A stretch of DNA of 13,648 bases from Candidatus Kuenenia stuttgartensis (GTDB lineage Bacteria > Bacteroidota > Bacteroidia > Flavobacteriales_D > Crocinitomicaceae). The notes below the pieces were generated by a model. The model saw only the letters and a list, made by a program, of their open reading frames with translations. It did not search any database and was not told the origin of the DNA. The stretch covers positions 1 through 13,648 of the forward strand of contig CALPRR020000048.1 of the NCBI GenBank assembly GCA_943326025.2, read 5' to 3'. Positions 1 to 6,627 of this stretch are shown here, piece after piece. A program made the position numbers and the translations under genes. Each line of letters begins with the position of its first letter. The first letter of the stretch is position 1.

Positions 1-480
1 CCAATAAATGAAACAAGTTTAAGAACAACTCCAATATTTAAAGAAGAAATAAAAGCGTATATTAAAAATCATAAAGATTCAAAAATTTCATCAAGCTCAT
101 TAGGTAAATTACATCCTTGGTTATTAAGTAAAGGAAACTGCTTAAGAACACAGATGGTTCACTTTTGTAGTATCCAAACTGAAAAAGAAGATAATTGGAA
201 TTATGAAGGAGGAAATATTGAACTATTAATACGAATGGTTAATGAAAACGGAGGGTATACACTTATTCCGAGTGAACTAGAACGAATTCTTAACCTTAAA
301 AAGACAGATTGTATTCAAATTTATTCAGATGATGTAAATGAAAATCCAGCTCGTGAAATCATCGCAATTTCACCAAATAGATCAACAAAATGGATTTCTA
401 TTGAAAAAATTATTCGAACTTGCCAACATTTTTACAATAAAACTGAAACTAAAAATCTAAAAATATTGGATTGGAATTAA
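1..480 (+). CDS. oxyR: OxyR-type LysR-family regulator, C-terminal half (5' end outside window)
   Basis: The reading frame is open from base 1 to the TAA at 478-480 and shows 159 residues; an ATG at 154 is internal, not the start. LysR-type OxyR proteins are about 305-315 aa, so roughly the second half (the peroxide-sensing regulatory domain) is present and the DNA-binding helix-turn-helix lies upstream. The key evidence is the stretch KGNCLRTQMVHFC: two cysteines (visible residues 47 and 56, codons 139-141 and 166-168) nine positions apart, in the same context as E. coli OxyR HCLRDQAMGFC, where Cys199 and Cys208 form the redox disulfide. After it comes an EGGNIELLIRMV...GGYTLIP segment that matches the LysR effector-domain pattern. 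By family knowledge it would activate catalase/peroxidase-type genes on H2O2 exposure. The C-terminus ends in LDWN. Family assignment is strong; OxyR rather than another LysR rests on the cysteine pair. Confidence 0.82.
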   Translation, partial: PINETSLRTTPIFKEEIKAYIKNHKDSKISSSSLGKLHPWLLSKGNCLRTQMVHFCSIQTEKEDNWNYEGGNIELLIRMVNENGGYTLIPSELERILNLKKTDCIQIYSDDVNENPAREIIAISPNRSTKWISIEKIIRTCQHFYNKTETKNLKILDWN

Positions 481-491
481 ATATAATAAAA

Positions 492-519
492 AAGGGGCAT
501 TAATTTAATAATACCCCTT
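492..519 (-). terminator. Hairpin terminator of the small membrane protein gene
   Basis: An 11-bp stem (492-502 with 509-519) encloses a 6-nt loop. Read on the minus strand the stem is AAGGGGUAUUA/UAAUGCCCCUU with one G-U wobble, and it is followed by a T-run (complement of the A-run at 487-493). Read on the plus strand the same position is a C/A mismatch and no T-run follows. The signal is therefore oriented for the minus-strand gene, although it lies between convergent genes and may also slow oxyR transcription. Confidence 0.75.
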
Positions 520-539
520 CAAATATGGTTTAAAGAAAA

Positions 540-704
540 TTATTTTTCTTCGTTTTCTTCTTCATCAAAAACTCTTTTCGGACGCATTTTTGCAAAAGCA
601 CCTAATGTAATCCAATAAGGAACTACAAATCCTAATAAAAATAATAACATCCAAAATGCCATACCTGCAATTAATAGGAACAATACTATACCGAAAATAC
701 TCAT
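540..704 (-). CDS. Small hydrophobic membrane protein, uncharacterised
   Basis: A 54-aa protein with one long hydrophobic stretch (about residues 3-38, probably two closely packed membrane helices around a Gly/Pro turn, GFVVPYW), then a basic patch (KMRPKR) and an acidic tail (DEEENEEK). The basic residues after the second helix suggest that end stays in the cytoplasm. I chose the ATG at 702-704. The frame also extends seven codons upstream to a TTG at 723-725, but the ATG is preceded by A-rich sequence (AAACAAAGAAAG) typical of Bacteroidota starts, and a -7-like element (TATCTTTA on the minus strand) lies just upstream of the TTG. It is followed by its own terminator. No function can be assigned; its size, composition and dedicated terminator suggest a real gene. 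Confidence 0.6.
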   Translation of the reverse strand: MSIFGIVLFLLIAGMAFWMLLFLLGFVVPYWITLGAFAKMRPKRVFDEEENEEK

Positions 705-795
705 CTTTCTTTGTTTTAAATTCAATAATACTGTAAAGATAATAATTTTTTTAAAAAACGATTAAAATTTCAATTGAATGTATGCATTCTTAAAA

Positions 796-817
796 TAAAA
801 AATCAATTAAATTGATT
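796..817 (-). terminator. Weak AT-rich hairpin at the end of the 645-aa gene
   Basis: On the minus strand AATCAA-TTTAA-TTGATT is followed by TTTTATTTT. The stem is only 6 bp and all but two pairs are A-T, and it overlaps the stop codon of the gene at 816. Its position and T-run fit an intrinsic terminator, but the low stability keeps this tentative. Confidence 0.35.
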
Positions 818-2753
818 AATAAACAATTAAATCTGATTTTGAAATCGAAATATTTTCTTTATTTGGATTCCAAAAATAAATTTTCAATTCACTTGACTTC
901 GAATCTAATTTTGGAAGACTAAATAAATTATAATTCTGATTCCAAACTTTTTTAGGATTAAAGTATAATGAAAAACATTTATAGTAAACCAATGAATCAT
1001 TATCAACTATTGAAACTACTAAAGAAACATCCCTTAAGGGTTTTCCCTTACTATCAAAGGTATATTTTACAACTCTATTTTTAGAAAATTGCTTATTATT
1101 TTTTGTATTATATAACATTACAAATTCTTGAGCTGATAATATTTCAATATTTCTGTATTTAGAGCTTTTCAAATCAACTATTGGTTTCATTTTATCGAGT
1201 TTTAAAAACTGTTCCAAATTTTGATTTGACTTCTCTTTTTTACAAATAGTAATTTTACCGTTAGAAGCTACCATTTTTAGATGATTGATAATTTGAGGAT
1301 AATGTGCATAAATATCTTGAAGGAAGAATTCATTTTGATAAATGTAATATTCAGAAGGAAAATCCAATGATTTTTTGATTGCTGAGTAATTTGAATACAT
1401 ATTACAGTATCCTGTTCTATTCATTAATAGAAAAGGGATATTTGGAGTATAACTTCCAAGTACAAATATTTTTTCATTATCAGAAATACCAAATTGTTCT
1501 AGAAAAGTCTCAGAATTTCGAAAATTTAAAATTGACTCATTGACAATATCCCAAGTTCCTGTTATTCTTTTTTCTTTTTGCATAAATTGAGCATTTAAGA
1601 AAAGAAAAAAAGTAGCAATTGATAAAATGGGAAGAATAATGATTTGACTCTTTTTAAAATTAAAAAATGAAAACAGAACAATCGTAAGTATTATAATGGG
1701 CAGGTAAAAAGTATCTAAAAAATAATAATCATGATTTTCAAATTGTTTGGCCATTAAAATGAAAAATATACCATTCCCAATAAATAATAATATTAATAGT
1801 ATTACGGTTGACTTATGATCTTTTAAAAAATGAGATATATTCTTTCTTTTGAATATTAAAACTGAAAATAAAATCATAGAAAAAATTAGATAGTGTATCC
1901 ATGAAAAATAATGGAAAGTCCAACGTTGAATCATAATCTTAATTATCTCTAGATATTCTGCAAAATTATCTGCCATTTTAAAACTAAAAAGGAACATTGC
2001 ACCATATGTCTTTCTTAAATAGAAATTATAAATTACATAAAAGATAATCGCTAAAAATGAAATTAACCCCATGAAAACAACTTTCAAATTGATTTTTTTC
2101 TTGTGAATCATTGTAATTAATTCTACCATCAAAACGGCAAACAATGGAATTAAAAAAGTTGTCCTCGCTAATGCTGATAATGTTAAAAATAGAATACTAA
2201 TTCCGAAAGATTTGGATCGATTTGAATCTCTATAAATTAAATAAAAATAAAGACCAATTATTGAATTTGACAACGATGGAATTGAAGGAATAAAACCACT
2301 TTGGTAGTAGACAAAAACTGGTGAAGTGGCTGCTAAGATTGAAATAAAAAAAGAAATCAATATAGAATTACCTAGATACTTTGATAATTTATATAAAAAC
2401 AACAGCCCTAAAAAACCATATAAAAGAATATATGTTCTGAAAAAAAACGGCGATTTATTCCCAGCTAATTTCATAAATATTGCTGGGATATAATCATGTA
2501 TCGGAAAATCTACAGCAGTGATTCTTGAATTATCAGCTGTATTCCAATTGTTAGGAATTGGATGATTATAAACCAATGTTTGCGGTTTGAAAAAATTTAA
2601 ATCATTATCAACAAAACCATTTGCTAAAGCATAACGATCAGATTGGGACCAAGCATGAGTAAAAGAAGGAAATTCATTTATATATTTATAATGAAAAAAG
2701 AAAAAAATAGCAAGTAAAAAAGTAAAAAAACCTAATTTTTCAACTTTACCCAT
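816..2753 (-). CDS. Multi-pass membrane protein, GT-C-type glycosyltransferase candidate (ArnT/PMT-like)
   Basis: A 645-aa protein. An N-terminal helix (about 7-22) is followed by an extracytoplasmic loop with HAWSQSDRYALANGF (33-47) and TAVDFPIHDYIPAIF (79-93). The acidic residue after the first helix and the 'W-x-Q-S-D' plus 'FP-h-x-Y' pattern are seen in bacterial GT-C proteins related to family 39 (ArnT, PMT_2), which use polyprenyl-phosphate sugars. Further hydrophobic segments lie at roughly 107-122, 130-150, 160-174, 184-215, 223-245, 284-301, 316-334, 347-364 and 369-386; an HDYY motif at 341-344, common in such proteins, precedes the 347-364 helix. From about 395 to the end is a soluble, probably periplasmic, domain. 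By inference it would transfer a sugar to a lipid or protein in the envelope. It has no glycan-cluster neighbours, so substrate and pathway are unknown. It could alternatively be a membrane protein of unknown role with the same fold. Start is the ATG at 2751-2753, with no strong SD. Confidence 0.6.
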   Translation of the reverse strand: MGKVEKLGFFTFLLAIFFFFHYKYINEFPSFTHAWSQSDRYALANGFVDNDLNFFKPQTLVYNHPIPNNWNTADNSRITAVDFPIHDYIPAIFMKLAGNKSPFFFRTYILLYGFLGLLFLYKLSKYLGNSILISFFISILAATSPVFVYYQSGFIPSIPSLSNSIIGLYFYLIYRDSNRSKSFGISILFLTLSALARTTFLIPLFAVLMVELITMIHKKKINLKVVFMGLISFLAIIFYVIYNFYLRKTYGAMFLFSFKMADNFAEYLEIIKIMIQRWTFHYFSWIHYLIFSMILFSVLIFKRKNISHFLKDHKSTVILLILLFIGNGIFFILMAKQFENHDYYFLDTFYLPIIILTIVLFSFFNFKKSQIIILPILSIATFFLFLNAQFMQKEKRITGTWDIVNESILNFRNSETFLEQFGISDNEKIFVLGSYTPNIPFLLMNRTGYCNMYSNYSAIKKSLDFPSEYYIYQNEFFLQDIYAHYPQIINHLKMVASNGKITICKKEKSNQNLEQFLKLDKMKPIVDLKSSKYRNIEILSAQEFVMLYNTKNNKQFSKNRVVKYTFDSKGKPLRDVSLVVSIVDNDSLVYYKCFSLYFNPKKVWNQNYNLFSLPKLDSKSSELKIYFWNPNKENISISKSDLIVY

Positions 2754-2989
2754 AATAATTAATGTAAAAAAGTAAAGTGCAATTCTAGTAAAAACTATTC
2801 AGAATTTTATTTAATTAATAAGATATTCTAAACTAAACTTTTAAACACGAAACAAAGCACTGTTTTATAACTACTTAATAAAACACATAGACTCTGATTC
2901 TATCTCTACTAGATTAATTTTAAGTTATTTCATTCTTTTAAAAAAAACGAGACGAAAAATTAATTAAATTCGCATAGATAACACTAGTA
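2754..2989. other. Divergent intergenic region, 236 nt
   Basis: This is the longest non-coding gap in the window. It separates the minus-strand GT-C candidate from the plus-strand IPExxxVDY-like/pyk pair and must hold the promoters for both. A weak -7-like element TAAATTCG (2965-2972, one mismatch to TAnnTTTG) lies 17 nt before the plus-strand ATG, but there is no TTG at the expected distance upstream. A short inverted pair AATTCT/AGAATT occurs at 2781-2786 and 2801-2806. No ORF or RNA gene was recognised in it. Confidence 0.5.
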
Positions 2990-3421
2990 ATGAGTAAATC
3001 TAAAAAACACATACTTTCTTTAGATAACGATTATGAATACGATATGATTGGAATTTGTTCTCATCATAATGATTATCGTCTGGTTTGGGGAATTAATGAT
3101 GTTTTATCTCTTCATTTAAGTAAAGCATTTGAAGATTTTATTGTTGTAAATAAAAAAGGAATTTATCTTTCTCAACATTCACTCTATGAATACAAAGATG
3201 AAGATAATTTGTTAGAGTACTATCTCATTAAAAACAAACACTTTGGCAAGTTTTTAATTCAAGAAAAACCGAGTATAGATTATTTCTTATTTATTTATGG
3301 TATTGATTACGAAGATTTAGAAAATATCAATCAAAAATTGAAAAAACTTTCGAGTGTACTAGCTGTTTTCCCATTAGATCCCATGGAAATCGAATCTACA
3401 GAAAATTTAGTATTTAGATAA
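2990..3421 (+). CDS. IPExxxVDY-family-like protein, uncharacterised
   Basis: A 143-aa soluble protein without signal peptide or membrane segment. It opens with KKHILSLDNDYEYDMIGICSHHNDYRLVW, and residues about 90-100 read IQEKPSIDYFLFI, which aligns with the name-giving IPExxxVDY motif of a small Bacteroidota family but with Gln for Pro and Ile for Val. The family has no established function. The location supports the call: in many Flavobacteriia such a gene sits directly before pyk, as here (35-nt gap), suggesting cotranscription. In genomes I recall, rnc is often upstream; here the upstream neighbour is instead a divergent membrane protein. Start is the ATG at 2990; no SD is visible. Confidence 0.65.
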   Translation: MSKSKKHILSLDNDYEYDMIGICSHHNDYRLVWGINDVLSLHLSKAFEDFIVVNKKGIYLSQHSLYEYKDEDNLLEYYLIKNKHFGKFLIQEKPSIDYFLFIYGIDYEDLENINQKLKKLSSVLAVFPLDPMEIESTENLVFR

Positions 3422-3425
3422 AACT

Positions 3426-3440
3426 CTAGTATTTTACTAG
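3426..3440. repeat. Short inverted repeat CTAGTA-TTT-TACTAG before pyk
   Basis: A perfect 6-bp inverted repeat with a 3-nt spacer lies in the 35-nt gap between the IPExxxVDY-like stop codon and the pyk start (17 nt before the ATG). There is no following T-run, so it is not an intrinsic terminator. It could be a weak mRNA hairpin or an operator half-site pair; in such AT-rich DNA it may also be chance. Confidence 0.3.
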
Positions 3441-3456
3441 TATTAAATAAAAAATT

Positions 3457-4875
3457 ATGAAGAAAACTAAAATAGTAGCAACTTTAGGACCTGCCTCTAG
3501 TGATAAAGAGACATTGAGACAAATGTTTTTAGAAGGATTAAATGTTTGTCGTTTGAATTTTTCGCATGGTGGCCATGAAAATCATGAAAAAGCTATAAAA
3601 ATCATACGGGAATTAAATGATGAAACGGGATTAAATGTTGCGATTTTGGCAGATTTACAAGGGCCTAAAATCAGAACGAATGAAATGGAGAACAATGGAG
3701 TTGAATTGATTTCAGGGTCAAAAGTTATAATTGTAACAGATAAAATTATTGGTACATCCCAAAAATTTTCAATCAATTATTCTAACCTTCCTTCAGATGT
3801 TCATCCAGGAGAAAGAATTTTATTAGATGATGGTAAACTAATTTTAGAAGTTTTAAAAACAGATGGTATTAAAGAAATTGAAGCAATTGTAATTCATGGT
3901 GGAATTTTATCATCTAAAAAAGGTGTGAATTTTCCCAATACAAAAATTTCAATGCCTTCTTTAACTGAAAAAGATAAAGAGGATTTAAATTTTGCATTAC
4001 AACAAAATGTTGATTGGATTGGTTTATCGTTTGTTAGAAATGCTAGAGATATTATTGAATTGAAACATATCATTAGTCAACAACATGGTAAAGCAAAAGT
4101 AGTTGCAAAAATCGAAAAACCAGAAGCGATAGATGATATCGATGAGATTATCAATGTAAGTGATGCTCTTATGGTTGCAAGAGGTGATTTAGGGGTAGAA
4201 GTTCCTTACCAAAGTGTTCCTTTAATTCAAAAAATGTTGATTAAAAAATGTGCACTTCAAGCGAAACCAATCATCGTTGCAACACAAATGATGGAAAGTA
4301 TGATCAAAAATCTTACACCATCAAGAGCTGAGGTTAATGACGTAGCAAATGCAGTTTTAGACGGAGCTGATGCAGTTATGTTATCTGGAGAAACATCTGT
4401 AGGAGATCATCCAATTGAAGTGATTAAAACGATGACAAAAATTGTGTCAGAAATGGAATCTTTTGAAGGGATATACAACAAAGAAGAGTTACCTGACAAA
4501 AGCCAGGATCGTTTTATTTCTGATTCTATTTGTTTTAATGCATGTAGATTAGCCCAAAGAGTTGAAGCTGATGCAATTATTACGATGTCATTTTCTGGAT
4601 ATACTGCATACAAAATTGCATCACAAAGACCAAAAGCACCTATTTATGTTTTTACAAGCAACGAACAAATTTTAACCCAATTAAATTTGGTTTGGGGTGT
4701 GAAAGGTATTTTTTATGATAAACGTATTAGTACTGATCACAGTATTGCTGACATCAAACATATTTTAAAAACAAAGAAGTTGTTGAATGTTGGCGATTTA
4801 GTAATTAACTTAGCATCCATTCCTTTAGAAGAAAATGGTAAATCAAATATGTTGAAATTAAGTTATATTGAATAA
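3457..4875 (+). CDS. pyk: Pyruvate kinase
   Basis: A 472-aa protein of the usual length for bacterial pyruvate kinase, which converts phosphoenolpyruvate and ADP to pyruvate and ATP at the end of glycolysis in the cytoplasm. Visible landmarks in order: N-terminal KTKIVATLGPAS; substrate-binding RLNFSHG (32-38); DLQGPKIRT (66-74), which opens the mobile B domain (about 71-165); the active-site signature VVAKIEKPEA with catalytic Lys218 and metal-binding Glu220; MVARGDLGVE with metal-binding Asp244; ATQMMESMIKNLTPSRAEV (275-293) and GADAVMLSGETSVGDHP in the barrel. The C-terminal domain (about 345-472) contains SFSGYTAYKIASQRP (378-392), where many homologues have a T-x-x-G-x-T allosteric loop. 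All catalytic residues appear intact. It probably shares a transcript with the gene before it and ends in a long palindromic terminator. Confidence 0.98.
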   Translation: MKKTKIVATLGPASSDKETLRQMFLEGLNVCRLNFSHGGHENHEKAIKIIRELNDETGLNVAILADLQGPKIRTNEMENNGVELISGSKVIIVTDKIIGTSQKFSINYSNLPSDVHPGERILLDDGKLILEVLKTDGIKEIEAIVIHGGILSSKKGVNFPNTKISMPSLTEKDKEDLNFALQQNVDWIGLSFVRNARDIIELKHIISQQHGKAKVVAKIEKPEAIDDIDEIINVSDALMVARGDLGVEVPYQSVPLIQKMLIKKCALQAKPIIVATQMMESMIKNLTPSRAEVNDVANAVLDGADAVMLSGETSVGDHPIEVIKTMTKIVSEMESFEGIYNKEELPDKSQDRFISDSICFNACRLAQRVEADAIITMSFSGYTAYKIASQRPKAPIYVFTSNEQILTQLNLVWGVKGIFYDKRISTDHSIADIKHILKTKKLLNVGDLVINLASIPLEENGKSNMLKLSYIE

Positions 4876-4892
4876 TCTCAATTTACAATATA

Positions 4893-4938
4893 ATAGATAT
4901 TAAAAAAGGCCTCAATTGAGGCCTTTTTTAATATCTAT
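4893..4938. terminator. Bidirectional terminator, 46-nt perfect palindrome
   Basis: The DNA from 4893 to 4938 is identical to its own reverse complement, centred between 4915 and 4916. The core is AAGGCCTCAATTGAGGCCTT flanked by six A on the left and six T on the right, then by ATAGATATT/AATATCTAT arms. Read in either direction it forms a GC-containing stem followed by a T-run. It lies 17 nt after the pyk stop and 9 nt before the stop of the convergent acidic-protein gene, so it can end both transcripts. Confidence 0.92.
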
Positions 4939-4947
4939 AAATTTATT

Positions 4948-5301
4948 TTATTCTTCGTCGTCATCTTCTGCAGGTTCATCCGCAGGCTCATCATAACTAT
5001 CATCTGTGTCATCATCAACATCTTCATCTTCATCTTTGATGTCAGCTAATTTTTCGATTTCTAAATCATCAAAATCATCATCGTCATCATCATCTAAAAT
5101 AGGTCTTGCCATCGCTTTAGTGATTTTAACTAAATAAATGATTTCATCTGTTTCCCAAATCAAAGCATCTTGTGATTCACCAGTTGCAGTCATAATTGTC
5201 GTTAAATGATTACCATAACCATCCGGAAAATCTCTTAAGATTTGTTTTTTTTGATCAATGGTTAACTTATCGTAGCTTATGATTGAACGCTTTTTTCCCA
5301 T
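4948..5301 (-). CDS. Uncharacterised protein with long Asp/Glu-rich tail
   Basis: A 117-aa cytoplasmic-looking protein in two parts. Residues 1-67 form a mixed globular segment (KKRSIISYDKLTIDQKK..., DFPDGYGNH, ALIWETDEIIYLVKITKAMARP). Residues 70-117 are a low-complexity acidic tail in which 32 of 48 residues are Asp or Glu, including seven consecutive Asp. The globular part resembles a small conserved Bacteroidota protein I have seen only as hypothetical; no enzyme motif is visible. A clear SD-like AAAAAGG lies just before the ATG, unusual in this window. It follows the 95-aa gene by 12 nt, so the two form an operon. Acidic tails of this kind occur in nucleic-acid mimics, chaperones and RNA polymerase delta of Firmicutes, but no homology to those is evident. 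Function unknown. Confidence 0.8.
   Translation of the reverse strand: MGKKRSIISYDKLTIDQKKQILRDFPDGYGNHLTTIMTATGESQDALIWETDEIIYLVKITKAMARPILDDDDDDDFDDLEIEKLADIKDEDEDVDDDTDDSYDEPADEPAEDDDEE
5074..5094 (-). repeat. GAT/GAC codon run encoding seven Asp
   Basis: Seven consecutive Asp codons (six GAT, one GAC) inside the acidic-tail gene make a trinucleotide microsatellite. It is in frame with the gene, so slippage would change the length of the Asp run without a frameshift. Confidence 0.8.
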
Positions 5302-5313
5302 AATCCTTTTTAA

Positions 5314-5601
5314 TTAAATTTCTAATTTTATGATTCGTCTAATTGGAATTAATACATTTTGCTTCAATAAAATTGAAGAATCTGTAACACCCCAAATTGT
5401 AGTATTTACAACTTTTTTTCCTTTATCATCAGCGAAAAATATTTTCACTTTGAAATGTTCTAAATTACCTAGTGCGATTGCACGATCTAATTCAAACTGT
5501 CGCGCTTTTTTATCCGCTTCATTTTCTAAAATCTCACCTTCGTGAAAGTGACAATTTGGAATTGTTTCTTTTTCGACAATTTGAAATTCGTTGGTATTCA
5601 T
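5314..5601 (-). CDS. Conserved uncharacterised 95-aa protein
   Basis: A 95-aa protein with no signal peptide or membrane helix. The N-terminal half carries CHFHEGEILENEADKKARQ and a helical FELDRAIALGNLEH stretch. The C-terminal half is beta-rich: KVKIFFADDKGKKVVNTTIWGVTDSSILL then VLIPIRRIIKLEI. The 'TTIWGVTD...ILLK...IPIRRI' pattern recalls small hypothetical proteins found in many Bacteroidota, without known role. It is first gene of a two-gene unit with the acidic-tail protein (12 nt apart) and has a complete flavobacterial promoter just upstream. Start is the ATG at 5599-5601, placed about 20 nt after the promoter -7 box, which supports this start. Confidence 0.75.
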   Translation of the reverse strand: MNTNEFQIVEKETIPNCHFHEGEILENEADKKARQFELDRAIALGNLEHFKVKIFFADDKGKKVVNTTIWGVTDSSILLKQNVLIPIRRIIKLEI

Positions 5602-5622
5602 TATTTATTTCTGATTTTGGAG

Positions 5623-5652
5623 CAAAAATAAATGAAATGATTTAGAAAGCAA
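5623..5652 (-). promoter_or_regulatory. Bacteroidota-type promoter of the 95-aa/acidic-protein unit
   Basis: On the minus strand a TTG (complement of 5650-5652) is followed after 19 nt by TATTTTTG (complement of 5623-5630), a perfect match to the Bacteroidota TTG-N17-23-TAnnTTTG promoter. Transcription would start around 5616, giving a leader of about 15 nt before the ATG at 5601. Confidence 0.8.
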
Positions 5653-5728
5653 GTAAATTCTTAAGAGAATCCATAAAAAAAATAAACTTTTTTTTAATTT
5701 GTTAAATTCAATATTTTAAAAATAAAAA

Positions 5729-5748
5729 AGGAGCTAATATTAGCTCCT
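5729..5748 (-). terminator. Terminator of the DUF3108 gene
   Basis: A 20-nt perfect palindrome (AGGAGCTAATATTAGCTCCT) begins 6 nt after the stop codon on the minus strand and is followed by a T-run (complement of the A-run at 5724-5728 and further A-rich sequence). It has no comparable T-run on the other side, so it acts on minus-strand transcripts. Confidence 0.85.
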
Positions 5749-5753
5749 CATTA

Positions 5754-6542
5754 CTAGTTAATTTTACTTGTTAATTCATTTTTTAAACCTTCCCATTCTA
5801 CCAGATGAAGTTTTATAATTCCTACAGGAATTTTTGCTTTTACTAAAATTGGAATTCTGTTTTCATCTTTTGTAACCCAGAAATTTACATCATCCTCACT
5901 TTTGAAATAACGACCTGTTTGAACAACTGGAACAAATTTTAAACAATTAAATTTTCCTTTTCGAATATGAATTTGTTCATCTCCTACATATTTTACTTTC
6001 AAATTGTAAATTTCATCGTCCATAAAACATTTGAATTCAAAAGTGTCATTTTTCTTTAAATTTTTAAAGTTCAGAGTTCGTGCGTAATAAAAAGAAGAAA
6101 TCATATCTTGAATTGCTAAAGGTGTTTTAAATTCCTTACCATCACCATTATCTACTTTCAATTTATCTTGTTTAAAAGCATAATCTTGATTGATTTTATA
6201 ACCCCCTTCATCCACACGTCGAACAAAATACCATGGAAAAATTCCTTTTTTATCAATGTAGCTTTCGTATTTGTCTACAACCTTAAAAAAGGCATTAAAT
6301 CCACCTAAAGTTCTTCCTGTTCCTCCAACTTGAAGTAATTCTCTATCTCCGCCTTTTTTTGATGTCGATTTCACTTCTAAAACGGCTTCACCTGCATCCA
6401 TAAATCCATAGGTAATTCTATATCTCAACTTCTCTCCTACTTGGAATGCTTTATTAGAAACTGTAGGTAAAGAAACCGTGTCACCACTTGTTAAGGCTAC
6501 AAATACTCCAATAAATCCGAAAAAATAAACAACCCTTTTCAT
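5754..6542 (-). CDS. Secreted DUF3108-type protein
   Basis: A 262-aa protein that begins with a typical signal peptide (MKRVV then a hydrophobic core to about residue 19, followed by SGDTVS), so it should be exported to the periplasm or outer membrane. The mature part opens with FQVGEKLRYRITYGFMDAGEAVLEV, the hallmark start of the DUF3108 family, and continues with alternating beta-strand segments such as KKGIFPWYFVRRVDEGGY and CLKFVPVVQTGRYF to DDVNFWVTKDENRIPILVKAKI. DUF3108 proteins have no firmly established biochemical role; the fold is thought to be beta-rich. It forms its own transcription unit: it is preceded by the M42 terminator (6628-6651) on the opposite flank and followed by its own hairpin. 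No perfect -7 box was found; TACAGTTTG about 40 nt upstream has one extra base. Confidence 0.8.
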   Translation of the reverse strand: MKRVVYFFGFIGVFVALTSGDTVSLPTVSNKAFQVGEKLRYRITYGFMDAGEAVLEVKSTSKKGGDRELLQVGGTGRTLGGFNAFFKVVDKYESYIDKKGIFPWYFVRRVDEGGYKINQDYAFKQDKLKVDNGDGKEFKTPLAIQDMISSFYYARTLNFKNLKKNDTFEFKCFMDDEIYNLKVKYVGDEQIHIRKGKFNCLKFVPVVQTGRYFKSEDDVNFWVTKDENRIPILVKAKIPVGIIKLHLVEWEGLKNELTSKIN

Positions 6543-6627
6543 AACTCAATAATTTTAGTTATTTAACCTATTTCAAACTGTATGCCAAAAATTTAGATTA
6601 AGTATTCTTAAACTATTAAAACAAAAA

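Noticed and set aside
154..480. A complete 108-aa gene starting at the ATG at 154
   Set aside because: The frame is open back to base 1, and the OxyR cysteine motif begins before that ATG, so it is an internal Met of a truncated longer gene.
776..789. GAATG-TATG-CATTC hairpin upstream of the small membrane protein region
   Set aside because: Only a 5-bp stem with no T-run and no clear link to a promoter; likely chance in AT-rich DNA.
3582..4613. Minus-strand frames (3582-3776 and 4407-4613) inside pyk
   Set aside because: They are antisense to the conserved pyruvate kinase coding sequence and show no recognisable protein features.
5330..5545. 71-codon plus-strand frame opposite the 95-aa gene
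   Set aside because: It lies wholly antisense to a gene with its own promoter and conserved-looking product; its translation is low-information and hydrophobic/Ser-rich, as expected of a shadow frame.
6543..6627. TACAGTTTG as the DUF3108 promoter -7 box
   Set aside because: It has three rather than two bases between TA and TTTG, and no TTG at the right distance upstream, so it is not reported as a feature.
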